From contig NZ_PBYA01000021.1 of assembly GCF_002729955.1 (NCBI RefSeq), positions 1-64,000 of the forward strand: a DNA stretch of 64,000 nt. Reading direction: 5' to 3'. Position 1 is the stretch's first letter, and the number at the start of each line of letters is the position of its first letter. A program made the translations under genes and the position numbers. This document shows, one piece after another, positions 1-9,187 of this stretch. The notes below the pieces were generated by a model that was not told the origin of the DNA, ran no database searches, and saw only the letters and a program-made list of their open reading frames with translations. The stretch comes from Salinisphaera sp. GTDB lineage: Bacteria; Pseudomonadota; Gammaproteobacteria; Nevskiales; Salinisphaeraceae.

Positions 1-938
1 CCGCCAGTGTGGCCCAGCCGATCCTGCGCCTGCCGGAGCGAGCCGATACAGCGCTCCATCTCGATCTCCTCGCCCACGCAGCGTGCCAGCACGGCGATGA
101 GATCAAGATCGGCCTGACTGAACAGCCCGTCCGCCTCGCGATCTGCGAACCAGAGGGTGCCGTGGCAAGCCGTGCCGACCAGAACCGGGCAGCCGATATA
201 GCGACTCAGCTCGAGACGACCGGCATAAGCCCGTGGCGGCATGCGTTCGCAGGTCAGCCCGTCGCGACGGAACGCCGCGTTCTGGGCCAGCGTATGGTCG
301 CAGTAGGTGTCGCCACGATTGAAGGCTTGCCCGACCTGCAGACCGGGCTCAGAGCCGACCGCCGCAACCACGACCAGTTCATCGCCATCCTGTTCGCTGA
401 TCGCGCCGCAGGCCAGGCCGAAGTGCTCGCAGCCGAATTCGAGCAGCGCCCGACGGCGCGCCTCGAACGTCAGCGCCGAATCGAACATGATGCCGCGCAG
501 CGCATGCAGCACCTGTGTCTGACCCGCCAAGGCGCTCACTTCGTGCACGAATTCGAGATAGGCCAGGCCGCCGTCGCGCGGATCACGCAGGGTGGCAATC
601 AGGGTCTGGCCGGCAAACGTGGCGCCGTCGCAGCGACGGCGATGCCCGAGCCAACGGATATAGCCCTGCCCCGTATCCGCGCTGGTCTGCTGGCACGCGC
701 CGTCCGAGGCCGTTTGCTCGGCCTCGGCATACAAATCGCTTGCCTTGCGGCCGATCAGCTCGTCTTCCGAGCCGCCGAACAGCGCCAATGCGGCCGCGTT
801 GGCAAAACAGATTCGCCGGCTACCGTCGGCACACAGCACCGCGTGTTCGGAGTGGGCGAACAGCTCGACCAGCGTCGCCTTCAGGGAATTCGCAGCAGCT
901 GCGCCCGTATTCGCACCGGGCGGCCGTGGTTCGTGCAT
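1..938 (-). CDS. PAS-GAF sensory protein, C-terminus beyond the window
   Basis: Reading the minus strand from an ATG at 938 gives an open frame that continues past base 1, so only the first 312 or so residues are visible. Residues about 25-135 look like a PAS domain (motifs AVLCADGSRRICFANAAALA and FGGSEDELIGRKASDLY). Residues about 150-310 look like a GAF domain (CEHFGLACGAIS, YIGCPVLV, GTLWFAD, FSQADLDLIAVLARCVGEEI). The end of GAF runs into a likely signalling helix, so an output domain (histidine kinase, GGDEF or EAL) should follow off-window. There is no membrane segment or signal peptide in the visible part, so it is probably cytoplasmic. No strong ribosome site precedes the ATG, so the exact start is uncertain. 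It is divergent from gabD. Confidence 0.8.
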   Translation of the reverse strand, partial: MHEPRPPGANTGAAAANSLKATLVELFAHSEHAVLCADGSRRICFANAAALALFGGSEDELIGRKASDLYAEAEQTASDGACQQTSADTGQGYIRWLGHRRRCDGATFAGQTLIATLRDPRDGGLAYLEFVHEVSALAGQTQVLHALRGIMFDSALTFEARRRALLEFGCEHFGLACGAISEQDGDELVVVAAVGSEPGLQVGQAFNRGDTYCDHTLAQNAAFRRDGLTCERMPPRAYAGRLELSRYIGCPVLVGTACHGTLWFADREADGLFSQADLDLIAVLARCVGEEIEMERCIGSLRQAQDRLGHTG

Positions 939-1116
939 GTCGTGACTCGCGATGATCTAACCCTGCGAATCGATCGTTCACAGACCGACCATAGTACCCG
1001 CGCCGTGGCCGCCGATCGAATCCGGCACGCCGACCGCTGGAACCTTCGCCACCTGGTTGACACGGCCTTCTTGCGCCCCAAGGTCGAGGGCATTGCACGA
1101 ATATCGAGGCACAGCC

Positions 1117-2574
1117 ATGACGGACAGCCAAACCGAACTCTTTCGCGAACAAGCCTATGTCGGCGGCCGCTGGATCGATGCCGCGGAACACGCCCGCCGC
1201 GCCGTGGACAACCCGGCCACCGGCGAAACCATCGGCCATATCCCGGATCTTGAGCCGGCGCGTCTGCAGGGGGCCATCGACGCCGCCGATGCGGCGTTCA
1301 GGCGCTGGCGCGAAACGGCTGTGACCACCCGCGGCGACAAGCTGCTGGCCTGGTACGACGGCATGCAGCAAAACCGCGAAGCCCTGGCGCAGCTGATGAC
1401 CCGCGAGCAGGGCAAGCCGATCGCCGAAGCCCGCGGCGAAGTCGATTATGCGGCCAGCTTCATTCGCTGGTTTGCCGAAGAGGGCCGGCGCAGCAACGGG
1501 GTGAACATCCCGGCCGAAAACGCGGATATGGCGCTGGGTACGGTCGAGGAACCGGTGGGCGTGGTGGGCGTGATCACGCCCTGGAACTTCCCGTTGGCAA
1601 TGATCACGCGCAAGGCCGCCGCGGCGCTGGCCGCCGGCTGTACCGTGGTGGTCAAACCGGCCAGCGAAACCCCGTTTTCGGCGCTCGCCCTGGCCGCCCT
1701 GGCCGAACAGGCAGGCCTCGACGACGGCGAATTCAACGTCGTGACCGGGGACGCGGAGCGCGTCTCTCGGGCCATGTGCGACGACAGCCGCGTGCGTGCG
1801 CTGTCGTTCACCGGTTCCACGCCGATCGGGCGTCAGCTGTTGCGCGACGGCGCGGCCACGGTCAAACGCATGTCCATGGAACTCGGCGGCAACGCGCCGT
1901 TCATCGTCTGCGAAGACGCGGATCTGGACAGCGCGGTGGACTCGGCCGTGGCCGCGAAGTTTCAGACCAGCGGTCAGGACTGTGTGGCTGCCAACCGCAT
2001 ATTCGTGCACCGCACCTTGTACGACGACTTCGTGGCCCGCTTTGCCGAACGCATGAACGCAATGACGGTGGGCAACGGCGCTGACGAAGCGACCGAAATC
2101 GGGCCGCTCATCCACGAGCGTGCGGTCGAGAAGGCACAGGCCCTGGCCGACGATGCCGAAAGCAGGGGCGCACGCGTGATCGGTCGTGCCCAGGCCGAAG
2201 CGCCGGGCACGCGCTACTTCATGCCGACGTTACTGGCCGATATCACCCCCGAGATGCGTATCTTCTCCGAGGAGGCCTTCGCGCCGCTGGCGGCGGTCTG
2301 TGCCTTCGATGACGACGACGACGTGATCGCCCAGGCCAACGATACCGAGTACGGGCTGGCGGCCTATGTGCATACCCATTCGGACGCCCGGATCCGCAAG
2401 TTCATGCGCGCCCTCGACTACGGCATGGTAGGCGTGAACACCATGGACATTACCGGCCCGCACGTGCCCTTCGGCGGCATGAAGCAATCCGGGCTGGGCC
2501 GCGAAGGCGCGCATGCCGGCATGCAGGAATATCTGGAAACCAAGTATTACTGCCTGGGTGGCGTACCGGCCTGA
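1117..2574 (+). CDS. gabD: Succinate-semialdehyde dehydrogenase (NAD(P)+)
   Basis: This is a 485-aa aldehyde dehydrogenase, close to E. coli GabD (482 aa), that oxidises succinate semialdehyde to succinate in GABA catabolism. The family core is intact: TPWNFPLAMITRK and VVVKPASETP for cofactor binding, FTGSTPIGRQL in the Rossmann fold, catalytic Glu255 in MELGG, and nucleophile Cys289 in GQDCVAANR. FGGMKQSGLGREG lies near the C-terminus. The start at 1117 (MTDSQTELF) was chosen over an upstream in-frame ATG at 1057 because the family N-terminus begins there. No gabT is adjacent, so the semialdehyde source is not evident here. The best alternative is a paralogous semialdehyde dehydrogenase of the same clade. 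Confidence 0.93.
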   Translation: MTDSQTELFREQAYVGGRWIDAAEHARRAVDNPATGETIGHIPDLEPARLQGAIDAADAAFRRWRETAVTTRGDKLLAWYDGMQQNREALAQLMTREQGKPIAEARGEVDYAASFIRWFAEEGRRSNGVNIPAENADMALGTVEEPVGVVGVITPWNFPLAMITRKAAAALAAGCTVVVKPASETPFSALALAALAEQAGLDDGEFNVVTGDAERVSRAMCDDSRVRALSFTGSTPIGRQLLRDGAATVKRMSMELGGNAPFIVCEDADLDSAVDSAVAAKFQTSGQDCVAANRIFVHRTLYDDFVARFAERMNAMTVGNGADEATEIGPLIHERAVEKAQALADDAESRGARVIGRAQAEAPGTRYFMPTLLADITPEMRIFSEEAFAPLAAVCAFDDDDDVIAQANDTEYGLAAYVHTHSDARIRKFMRALDYGMVGVNTMDITGPHVPFGGMKQSGLGREGAHAGMQEYLETKYYCLGGVPA

Positions 2575-2580
2575 TCGAGA

Positions 2581-2626
2581 CGCCACGCCGGGCCACGGCC
2601 GGTTATTCGGCGGGTCCGGCGTGGCG
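2581..2626 (+). terminator. GC-rich inverted repeat after gabD, possible terminator
   Basis: An 11-bp perfect inverted repeat (CGCCACGCCGG at 2581-2591 and CCGGCGTGGCG at 2616-2626) starts 7 bases after the gabD stop. There is no clear T-tract, so intrinsic termination is uncertain; it could instead be a protective 3' hairpin. Confidence 0.4.
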
Positions 2627-2696
2627 CTGCGCTGGTGAGCGCTGGCGCAGTTCGGCTATGTTTTGAGTTTTCACCCCCGCATAAAGGAAGCGATTC

Positions 2697-2972
2697 ATGG
2701 CCGCCATGTTCGAACCCAAACACGCCGCCACCCACAAGGAACGCCGGGTCTACGGCCGCTACGAAAAGCTTTATACCCTCAACGACTTTCTGGCGGCGCT
2801 GTATTTTCTGGTCGGTTCGGTGATGTTCTTCTATGAAAGCCTGATGATCGCCGCAACCTGGTGCTTCACACTCGGCTCGGTGCATTTCCTGCTGCGCCCG
2901 ACGATCAAGGTCGCCCGCGAATTTCATATCGCCCAGCTGCCGCTGCCGGGCGACGACGAACGCCGCTCTTGA
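2697..2972 (+). CDS. YrhK-domain small membrane protein
   Basis: This 91-aa protein matches the YrhK domain pattern: an N-terminal basic segment (ERRVYGRYEKLYTLNDFLAA), then two hydrophobic helices (about residues 33-51 and 54-70) joined by YESLMIAATW, ending in LLRPTIKVAREFH. It is likely an inner-membrane protein of unknown function. A good ribosome site (AAAGGAAG, about 6 bases before the ATG) supports the start at 2697 rather than the in-frame start upstream. It sits alone between the gabD hairpin and a repeat-rich gap. Confidence 0.75.
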   Translation: MAAMFEPKHAATHKERRVYGRYEKLYTLNDFLAALYFLVGSVMFFYESLMIAATWCFTLGSVHFLLRPTIKVAREFHIAQLPLPGDDERRS

Positions 2973-3535
2973 TCATGTATGAAACGCAGCGGGTTGCCAT
3001 CGAGCAGACCGGTGGTCCGCAAATGAACGCGAAGAAACGCGAATAAGACAAAAGAGCGCAGGTGAGCTTTTTTTCGCGCCGTACGATCACGGCCGCCGGC
3101 AGATGGGCGCCGATATTGCGATTCCCGTGATCAACCTCGATGTGGCTTCGTTCTTCAAGAGCAACCACAGATTGCGCGGATTGCGCAGATGAAGATGAAC
3201 AAGCGCCGCAGATGCGTCGAACGGCCACGAAGCCCCGTCTTCGATCTGCGTGATCTGCGTCGATCTGCGGACTTTTCCTTACCGCTAATGCCAGCGAAGC
3301 CGACGCGCCGATGGCGTACGTCAACCGACACGGCCGAATCGATACATCTGCGTAATCGACGCAATCTGCGGATAAACCGCTTCTTGATCAAGGTATTCAA
3401 CGCAGCGGGCTGTTCTCGATCAGGCAGATTGCCCCAACGCGAAGAACCACGAACAAGGCAAAAGCGCGGTCGCTCGAAGGCCAGTGGGCGTGTGCTCAAG
3501 CTGCATACTGAACTTCGGCCATAGTCAGCACGCCG
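2973..3535. repeat. Non-coding gap with dispersed ~10-11 bp periodic repeats
   Basis: I see no believable gene in this 563-base gap between the YrhK gene and yccS; the short open frames in it translate the repeats themselves. It holds one copy of a 'TCCGC..AATGAACGCG..ACGCG' motif at 3016-3047. An inverted pair of 'CGCAGATyr' repeats has its left arm at 3165-3190 and right arm at 3244-3271. A third, degenerate copy lies at 3346-3373. The same two motif families recur at 13853-13948 and 14665-14887 inside the guanidine operon. Confidence 0.7.
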
Positions 3536-5677
3536 CTAACGTACCAGCGCCTGACCCACCCGCCGCAGCCGCGGCAGCTCGTCGAGCAGTTGGGCGAGCT
3601 GGCCGCGGATCAGCCGCTGGGGCTCAATATTGTCCAGCGGCATGGCGGTGAGCGCATCCCGAAGGCTGTGTTCGTGTTCGCTGTCCACCGGCATGGGTTC
3701 ACCGCGCACGAGCGCATGCCCGGCCTCTTCCAGCGTATCGGCGATATAGGCGGCCACCTGTTCGAGCAGTGTGTTGCCCGCATGCGCCGGCAGCACCTGG
3801 CGGTGGGCGCCCAGCGTGGACAGATGCGCGATCAGCGTCTGCGCACAGGCCAGCACGGCCAGCGACTGCTTGCTGTCGGCACGCGCGCCGTGCGGGTCCT
3901 TGAGCGCAGATGAGACGTGGGTGCTTACGGCTGCGTCTGCGTTGTGCGCATCGCGACGGGCAATACGATAGTCCAGGTCGTCACGTTTGCCGTGGCGATA
4001 CTGAACGAAGATCGCGCGCAGATAGCGGCCATTGGCAGCCAGCGCATCGGCCAGGCGCTGGTGCAGTTCGCGCGAACGCCAGTCCGGCAGCACCAGCCGC
4101 ATGGCCGCAAATGCGATCGCGCCGCCGATCAGGGTATCCAGCAGGCGCGGCACGATCAGGTCGAAGCCGTTGCCGACCTGGTTGAAGGCCAGCAACACGA
4201 GCACGCTGATGGCCGCCGCGGCCACCACATAGCGCCGAAAACGAGTGGCGAAAAACGTGACCCCGGCGGCAATGGTCAGCAGCAGCTGGATTTCGGTGCC
4301 CGGGAAAAGCTTGAGCAGCGCCCAGCCGACCACCAGGCCGAACACCGTGCCGCTCACACGCTGGATGGCACGCTTGCGGGTCGCGCCGTAATCGGGCTGG
4401 CACACCAGCATCACGGTCAGAAGAATCCAGTAGCCCTGCTCCGGGTGCACGATCTTGAGCACGGCATAGCCCACGAGCATCGCCAGCCCCAGGCGCAGGC
4501 CGTGGCGAAAACGCGCCGAGGCGGGGGTGAGTTCCACCGCAATACGGCGCAACCCTTCGGCCAGGCTGGCCGGGGCCGGATTCTGCAGCCGCTGCTCTTC
4601 GGCCTGCTCGACCGGCGCCTTGGCGGTGGCCACACGCTCGGCCAGCGAATCGAGGTTGTCGGCCAGTTCCTCGACCACGCCAAGCAGCTCGCGGCCCGGC
4701 GCGTTTTCACGCGCGCGCTGATAGGCAAGCGCGGCATCGAATTCGCGACGCGCCGTATTCACCGCCGAAAAGCCGCGGGTGGGTTGGTAGCGCAGCCCGG
4801 CCGCGCGCTCGCGACAGGCGCCGGCCACGGCCATGACCAATCGCTGTGCCCGAAACATCAGGTCGCTGTGAAAGAAGGCATGGGTCAGACGGGCATAGGG
4901 ATGATGCGAGGAGGCCGCGCGTTCGTGAATATCCTGTGCGGCCAGATACAGGCGCAGATTCTCGTTCATGGCCGAGCGTGAGCGACGCCCGTCGAGGCGG
5001 TCGATCAATGCGAGACGAACCTCGTTGAGGGCGGCCACGACGGCCGCATTGGCATGGGCGAGCGCGTTGCGACAGGCCACGATATCCAGACCGCGGCTGG
5101 GTTCGAACAGGCGGGCCTTGCAGTCCAGATAGTCGCCGAGCGCCTCGTAGAGTCGGGCCAGGGCATGGCGTACCGGCCGATGTACGAACACCGCGTTCCA
5201 GACCAGCGACAACACTCCGTACCAGCCGGCGCCGGCCACCAGCAGCGCCGGTTGGCGCCAGAAGGTGTCGGCCACGGGATGCTGGTCGCGCCCGATCATG
5301 CCGTAGACGGCCAGCAGTAACGTCGCGTTGCTGATGGTGGCATAGCGCGGGCTGGCCGCGCCCATCATCACGAGCACGAACGGCCCCAGCGCCAGGGCAA
5401 CGCCGAATACCAGCGTACGCTCGAACAGCAGCTGTACCAGCAGCGCGGCGGCCGCAAAACAAAGCAACGTCACGGCCAGGGCGCTCGCGCGGCGGCGCCA
5501 GCTATCGTCAGTCTCCGCGATCGCGGCCGCGATCACGCCGAGCATGAGGGGAATCAGCTCGTGGACATTGTCGCCCAGCCCGGCATAGAGCATCACCCCG
5601 GCGAGCGCGGCAAACACGCGCAGTGCATCGGCAAAGCGCTCGAAGGCGAGCAGGTATTGGAGACGGTGCCAGCGCAA
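3536..5677 (-). CDS. yccS: YccS/YhfK-type FUSC family integral membrane protein
   Basis: This 713-aa protein has the layout of the YccS/YhfK family (E. coli YccS is about 717 aa). Two clusters of hydrophobic helices (about residues 15-175 and 395-530) each precede a soluble, mostly helical region. Family-like stretches include FRHGLRLGLAMLVGYAVLK, PEQGYWILLTVMLVCQPDYG, ATRKRAIQRVSGTVFGLVVG and RLLDTLIGGAIAFAAMRLVL. FUSC proteins resemble fusaric-acid or aromatic-acid exporters, but the YccS substrate is not known. It is transcribed away from the TSUP gene at 5887. The assignment to the family is firm; transport of aromatic acids is only an analogy. Confidence 0.88.
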   Translation of the reverse strand: MRWHRLQYLLAFERFADALRVFAALAGVMLYAGLGDNVHELIPLMLGVIAAAIAETDDSWRRRASALAVTLLCFAAAALLVQLLFERTLVFGVALALGPFVLVMMGAASPRYATISNATLLLAVYGMIGRDQHPVADTFWRQPALLVAGAGWYGVLSLVWNAVFVHRPVRHALARLYEALGDYLDCKARLFEPSRGLDIVACRNALAHANAAVVAALNEVRLALIDRLDGRRSRSAMNENLRLYLAAQDIHERAASSHHPYARLTHAFFHSDLMFRAQRLVMAVAGACRERAAGLRYQPTRGFSAVNTARREFDAALAYQRARENAPGRELLGVVEELADNLDSLAERVATAKAPVEQAEEQRLQNPAPASLAEGLRRIAVELTPASARFRHGLRLGLAMLVGYAVLKIVHPEQGYWILLTVMLVCQPDYGATRKRAIQRVSGTVFGLVVGWALLKLFPGTEIQLLLTIAAGVTFFATRFRRYVVAAAAISVLVLLAFNQVGNGFDLIVPRLLDTLIGGAIAFAAMRLVLPDWRSRELHQRLADALAANGRYLRAIFVQYRHGKRDDLDYRIARRDAHNADAAVSTHVSSALKDPHGARADSKQSLAVLACAQTLIAHLSTLGAHRQVLPAHAGNTLLEQVAAYIADTLEEAGHALVRGEPMPVDSEHEHSLRDALTAMPLDNIEPQRLIRGQLAQLLDELPRLRRVGQALVR

Positions 5678-5886
5678 TCCGACGATCCCGGGCGAAATTC
5701 AACCATCGTATTCTAGACGTTCGCAGCGCTCATACGCTGGCCGCGGCATGCCGTCGCCCCGCCGCGACGCGCAACCGTGACACATCGGGGACGACGCGCG
5801 CGCGGCAAACATATACCCTGCCACGCGCCGCGCCGGATGGCGGCGCAGATCAGGGCCGGTATAGCCGGCGCCAGACCGGGAAGGCC

Positions 5887-6615
5887 GTGCAGATTCTGTT
5901 GTTCAACCTCGCCGCATTCGCCGGTGCCTGTGCCCAGGGCATGACCGGCTTTGGCTCGGGTACGCTCACCGCCTCGCTGCTGGTGATGCTGTTTCCGTTT
6001 CGCGACGTGGTCGCGACGGTGGCCATGCTCGTACTTGTGCCCAACCTGATGCTCACCTGGCTGACCCGCCACGAAATGGACTGGCACCGCGGGCCCGTGG
6101 CCGCGCTCGGCCTGTCGCTGGGCATTATCGTGGGCGGCCAGCTGCTCGCGATTCTACCGGCCGAGCTGCTACGCCGCGGGCTGGGCATGGCCATACTCGT
6201 ATACGTCGCCCTTATGCTCTGGCGCACGCCCACCCCGGAACAGGCACCGCCGCGCTCGGTCCGCGAGGGCGGTTTTTTGTTCGGTAGCGGTGCGGCAGCC
6301 GGGGTGATCGTGGGCGCGGTGGGCGTATCCCCCATCCCGCTTTTGATCTACGTGAGCCTGCGCTATCCCAAGCAGATCGCCCGCTCGGTGCTCACGCTCG
6401 CCTTCTTCTGCGGCACCATCACCCAGAACATCGTCTACTATCAGCTTGGCCTGCTCACCGGCGAACTGGCGCTGATGGCGCTTTTGACCGTGCCGGGGAT
6501 CGCGCTGGGCCTGCTGGTGGGCAACCGGCTGCACTACCGGATCAACCAGAAGACTTTTGCACGCGCCCTGGCCCTGATTCTGCTATTTCCGGCGCTGCGT
6601 CTGGTCTGGGGTTGA
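5887..6615 (+). CDS. TSUP (TauE/SafE) family permease
   Basis: This 242-aa inner-membrane protein belongs to the sulfite exporter TauE/SafE (TSUP) family. It carries the family signature near the N-terminus (AFAGACAQGMTGFGSG) and again at the half-way repeat (GAAAGVIVGAVGVSPIPLLIY). About seven to eight hydrophobic helices fit the usual length of about 250 aa. I chose the GTG at 5887 because GGGAAGG lies just upstream and the first helix follows at once; the much longer frame upstream overlaps the yccS start region and lacks family similarity. Members export or import sulfur-containing or small organic anions. There is no neighbouring sulfur gene, so the substrate cannot be given. Confidence 0.85.
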   Translation: MQILLFNLAAFAGACAQGMTGFGSGTLTASLLVMLFPFRDVVATVAMLVLVPNLMLTWLTRHEMDWHRGPVAALGLSLGIIVGGQLLAILPAELLRRGLGMAILVYVALMLWRTPTPEQAPPRSVREGGFLFGSGAAAGVIVGAVGVSPIPLLIYVSLRYPKQIARSVLTLAFFCGTITQNIVYYQLGLLTGELALMALLTVPGIALGLLVGNRLHYRINQKTFARALALILLFPALRLVWG

Positions 6616-6981
6616 TCGAGGCCTGGGTGCCATGTGCCGGCGTCGAGATCATATCGGCATTGCACCCTACCCGCGCGCACGGGCATGATTCCATGAGTGA
6701 AATATCGGTTATCGCCGCGTGTTCAGCCGATCGCCCGTCATTCTCGACCTCGGCGGGCCATGGCACCACAAACCGGTTTGTGATCGCGAATATGACACCG
6801 GCATGCACCGATACCGACGCAAAGATGGCCCGTACGTCCCCTGTTTGGTGCCGGTCATCACGAATAATTCGTGTATCGTGAAAGCGATACGCCATAATGG
6901 GGACAATGGCGATAACTGTTTAAGCCTGCGGCCGCCCTGGGCGCCATGCAGGCAGATTATGCCGCCGACTCCGGCCAATCA
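6616..6981. other. Gap without a recognised gene
   Basis: In these 366 bases between the TSUP gene and prc I see no protein with family features on either strand. A small inverted repeat (GTATCG, then CGATAC) lies near 6873-6890 and presumably belongs to the prc promoter region, but no clear -35/-10 pair could be fixed. Confidence 0.4.
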
Positions 6982-9102
6982 ATGAGTTCCTTCATGCGCA
7001 AGCTTGCCCTGCTTTTCCTGATTGCCCTGTTCGTGTTCGCGCAGACCGGCTGCGCGGCCGATTCACCGGCCGATCCGGAGCCGGTACCCGACGCGGGCGG
7101 TGGCGCCGCCGAGGGCTATTCGCCGCTGGTGCCTGACGATAACCAGGCCAAGATCGACCGCGAAATCGTCAAGCAGCTGCAGCAGAATCACTACAACAAG
7201 GTCGAACTCGACGACGAATTTTCCGAGAAGTTCTTCAACGCCTATCTCGACGAGCTCGACGGCACCCGCGGGGTGTTTTTGCAATCGGATATCGATCGCC
7301 TGCGCGACAAATACGAGCACGCGCTGGATGACGAGCTCAAGGAAGGCCAGACCCGGGCGGCCTTCGATATCTACAACACCTATCAGAAGCGGCGTATCCA
7401 GATCGACCAATGGGCGCTGGAGCGTATTTCGCAGGGCATCGACAGCTTCGATATCAGCGACGACGAAAGCTTCGATATCGACCGCGAGAGCGCGCCCTGG
7501 CCGGCCGATGCCGCCGCGCGTGAAGCGCTGTGGACCCAGCAGCTCGAGAATCAGTTGATCAACCTCAAGCTCAACGATCTTGACGAAGAGGAGGTGGAGA
7601 AACGTCTGACCCAGCGTTACTCCAACGAGCTCAAGCAGCTGCGCCAGACCGAGCCGATGGATGCGTTCTCGGCCTATATGGACGCCTACACGCACAGCTA
7701 CGATCCGCATACCGATTACTTCTCGCCGCGGCGTTCGGAAGATTTCAATATCGACATGAACCTGCAGCTGCAGGGCATTGGTGCCGAACTGCGCTCCAAG
7801 AACGGCTATGCCGAACTGGTGCGCCTGATTCCCGGCGGGCCGGCGGCGAAGTCGGGCAAGCTCAAGCCCACCGACCAGATCATCGCCGTGGGCCAGGGCG
7901 AAGACGGCGAGTTCACCGACGTCGTGGGCATGCGTCTGGACGAAACGGTACAGCTCATCCGTGGCGAGAAGGGCAGCACCGTGCGCCTGCAAATCTCGTC
8001 GCAGGACGGCAGCCAGACCAAGACGGTGACGCTGGTACGCGACAAGATCGAGCTCAAGGACCAGGCCGCGCGCAAGCAGATCATCCAGCTCGAACGGGGC
8101 GGCCAGACCGTGGACGTGGGCCTGATCACCCTGCCCTCGTTCTATAACGGCACCGCCAAGGATGTTAAGAAGCTGGTGGTCGAACTCAAGAAGAACGAAG
8201 ACCTCGCCGGCATCGTGCTCGACCTGCGCAACAACGGCGGCGGTGCACTCGGCGAGGCCATGAAGCTGACCGGGCTGTTCATGAACTCGGTGCCGGTCGT
8301 GCAGATCCGCGATGCCGACGGCAACGTCCAGGTGCTGGGCGATCGCAACGACGGCCCGGTCTACGACGGGCCTCTGGCGGTGATGGTCAATCGCCTGTCG
8401 GCCTCGGCTTCCGAGATTGTCGCCGGCGCCCTGCAGGACTACGGTCGGGCCATCGTGCTCGGCGGCCAGACCTTCGGCAAGGGCACGGTACAGACGCTGA
8501 TGCCGCTCTCGGAAGGCCAGATCAAGCTCACTCAGGCCAAGTTCTATCGCGTGACCGGCGAATCCACCCAGGATCGGGGCGTGACCCCGGACCTGACCTT
8601 CCCGGCTGCCATCGACCCCAGCAAGATCGGCGAAAGCGCGCTGCCCAACGCCCTGCCCTGGGACCGGATCAAGCCCACCACCTACCCCTATTCCGATGAG
8701 ATCGAGCAGCTGCTCGACACCCTCGAGCGCGGGCACAAGATGCGGGTGGAAAAAGACCCGGACTACAAGTACCGCGTCGACCGTATTCGTCTGGCCCGCC
8801 AGCAGAGCGAAAAGACCCGCGTCTCGCTCAACCTGGAAGAACGCCGCGCGGAGCAGGAAGCCCTCAAGCAGCAGAGCCTGCGTCTGGCCAACACCCACCG
8901 CGAAGCGACCGGCGAAGAACCCTTCGAAGACTACGCCGCGTTCGAGAAAAGCGAAGAAGGCGAAGACCCGCAGGAACAGGAACTCACCGGCCAGTCCCGC
9001 GACAAGGACGAAATCGACGCCTACCAGACCGAAAGCGCCCGCATCCTGCTCGACCTGGTGGAAGCCTTCATTCGCGAAAAACAGCAGGCGGACGCCGCGT
9101 GA
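6982..9102 (+). CDS. prc: Tail-specific (C-terminal processing) periplasmic protease
   Basis: This 706-aa protein is close to E. coli Prc/Tsp (682 aa), a periplasmic serine protease that degrades ssrA-tagged and other proteins by their C-termini and helps control peptidoglycan hydrolases. It has an N-terminal hydrophobic signal (residues about 5-22) ending at Cys24 (FAQTGC), a weak lipobox. The order is a long helical N-domain, a PDZ domain (about 258-340, GIGAELRSKNGYAELVRLIP), then the catalytic core with DLRNNGGG, nucleophile Ser near 475 in SASASEIVAG and general-base Lys near 500 in FGKGTVQ. A DUF3340-like charged C-terminal region follows. The start at 6982 (or 6994) puts the signal peptide at the N-terminus. 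Confidence 0.93.
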   Translation: MSSFMRKLALLFLIALFVFAQTGCAADSPADPEPVPDAGGGAAEGYSPLVPDDNQAKIDREIVKQLQQNHYNKVELDDEFSEKFFNAYLDELDGTRGVFLQSDIDRLRDKYEHALDDELKEGQTRAAFDIYNTYQKRRIQIDQWALERISQGIDSFDISDDESFDIDRESAPWPADAAAREALWTQQLENQLINLKLNDLDEEEVEKRLTQRYSNELKQLRQTEPMDAFSAYMDAYTHSYDPHTDYFSPRRSEDFNIDMNLQLQGIGAELRSKNGYAELVRLIPGGPAAKSGKLKPTDQIIAVGQGEDGEFTDVVGMRLDETVQLIRGEKGSTVRLQISSQDGSQTKTVTLVRDKIELKDQAARKQIIQLERGGQTVDVGLITLPSFYNGTAKDVKKLVVELKKNEDLAGIVLDLRNNGGGALGEAMKLTGLFMNSVPVVQIRDADGNVQVLGDRNDGPVYDGPLAVMVNRLSASASEIVAGALQDYGRAIVLGGQTFGKGTVQTLMPLSEGQIKLTQAKFYRVTGESTQDRGVTPDLTFPAAIDPSKIGESALPNALPWDRIKPTTYPYSDEIEQLLDTLERGHKMRVEKDPDYKYRVDRIRLARQQSEKTRVSLNLEERRAEQEALKQQSLRLANTHREATGEEPFEDYAAFEKSEEGEDPQEQELTGQSRDKDEIDAYQTESARILLDLVEAFIREKQQADAA

Positions 9103-9187
9103 AGTCCGGCATCAGCTCGCTTATCGGTCACAAACGCCGTTCGATGTCCGACTCGATCGGTATCGTCGCTCCTATCGGGCCGAACGT

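Noticed and set aside
9-1253. A 414-aa open frame on the plus strand at the left end
   Set aside because: It is antisense to the PAS-GAF gene, which has clear domain motifs on the minus strand, and it runs into gabD out of frame. Its composition (Arg/Gln/Ala-rich, no domain) is that of a shadow of GC-rich coding DNA.
3189-3524. A 111-aa frame in the gap before yccS
   Set aside because: It translates the CGCAGAT/ATCTGCG repeat units (RDLRR, RNRRNLR) and has no similarity or ribosome site.
6542-6895. A 117-aa minus-strand frame between the TSUP gene and prc
   Set aside because: It overlaps the 3' end of the TSUP gene and shows no family features or ribosome site.
7063-8898. A 611-aa frame antisense to prc
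   Set aside because: Long antisense frames are expected opposite GC-rich genes with strong third-position bias. The plus-strand frame has signal peptide, PDZ and catalytic motifs; the antisense one has none.
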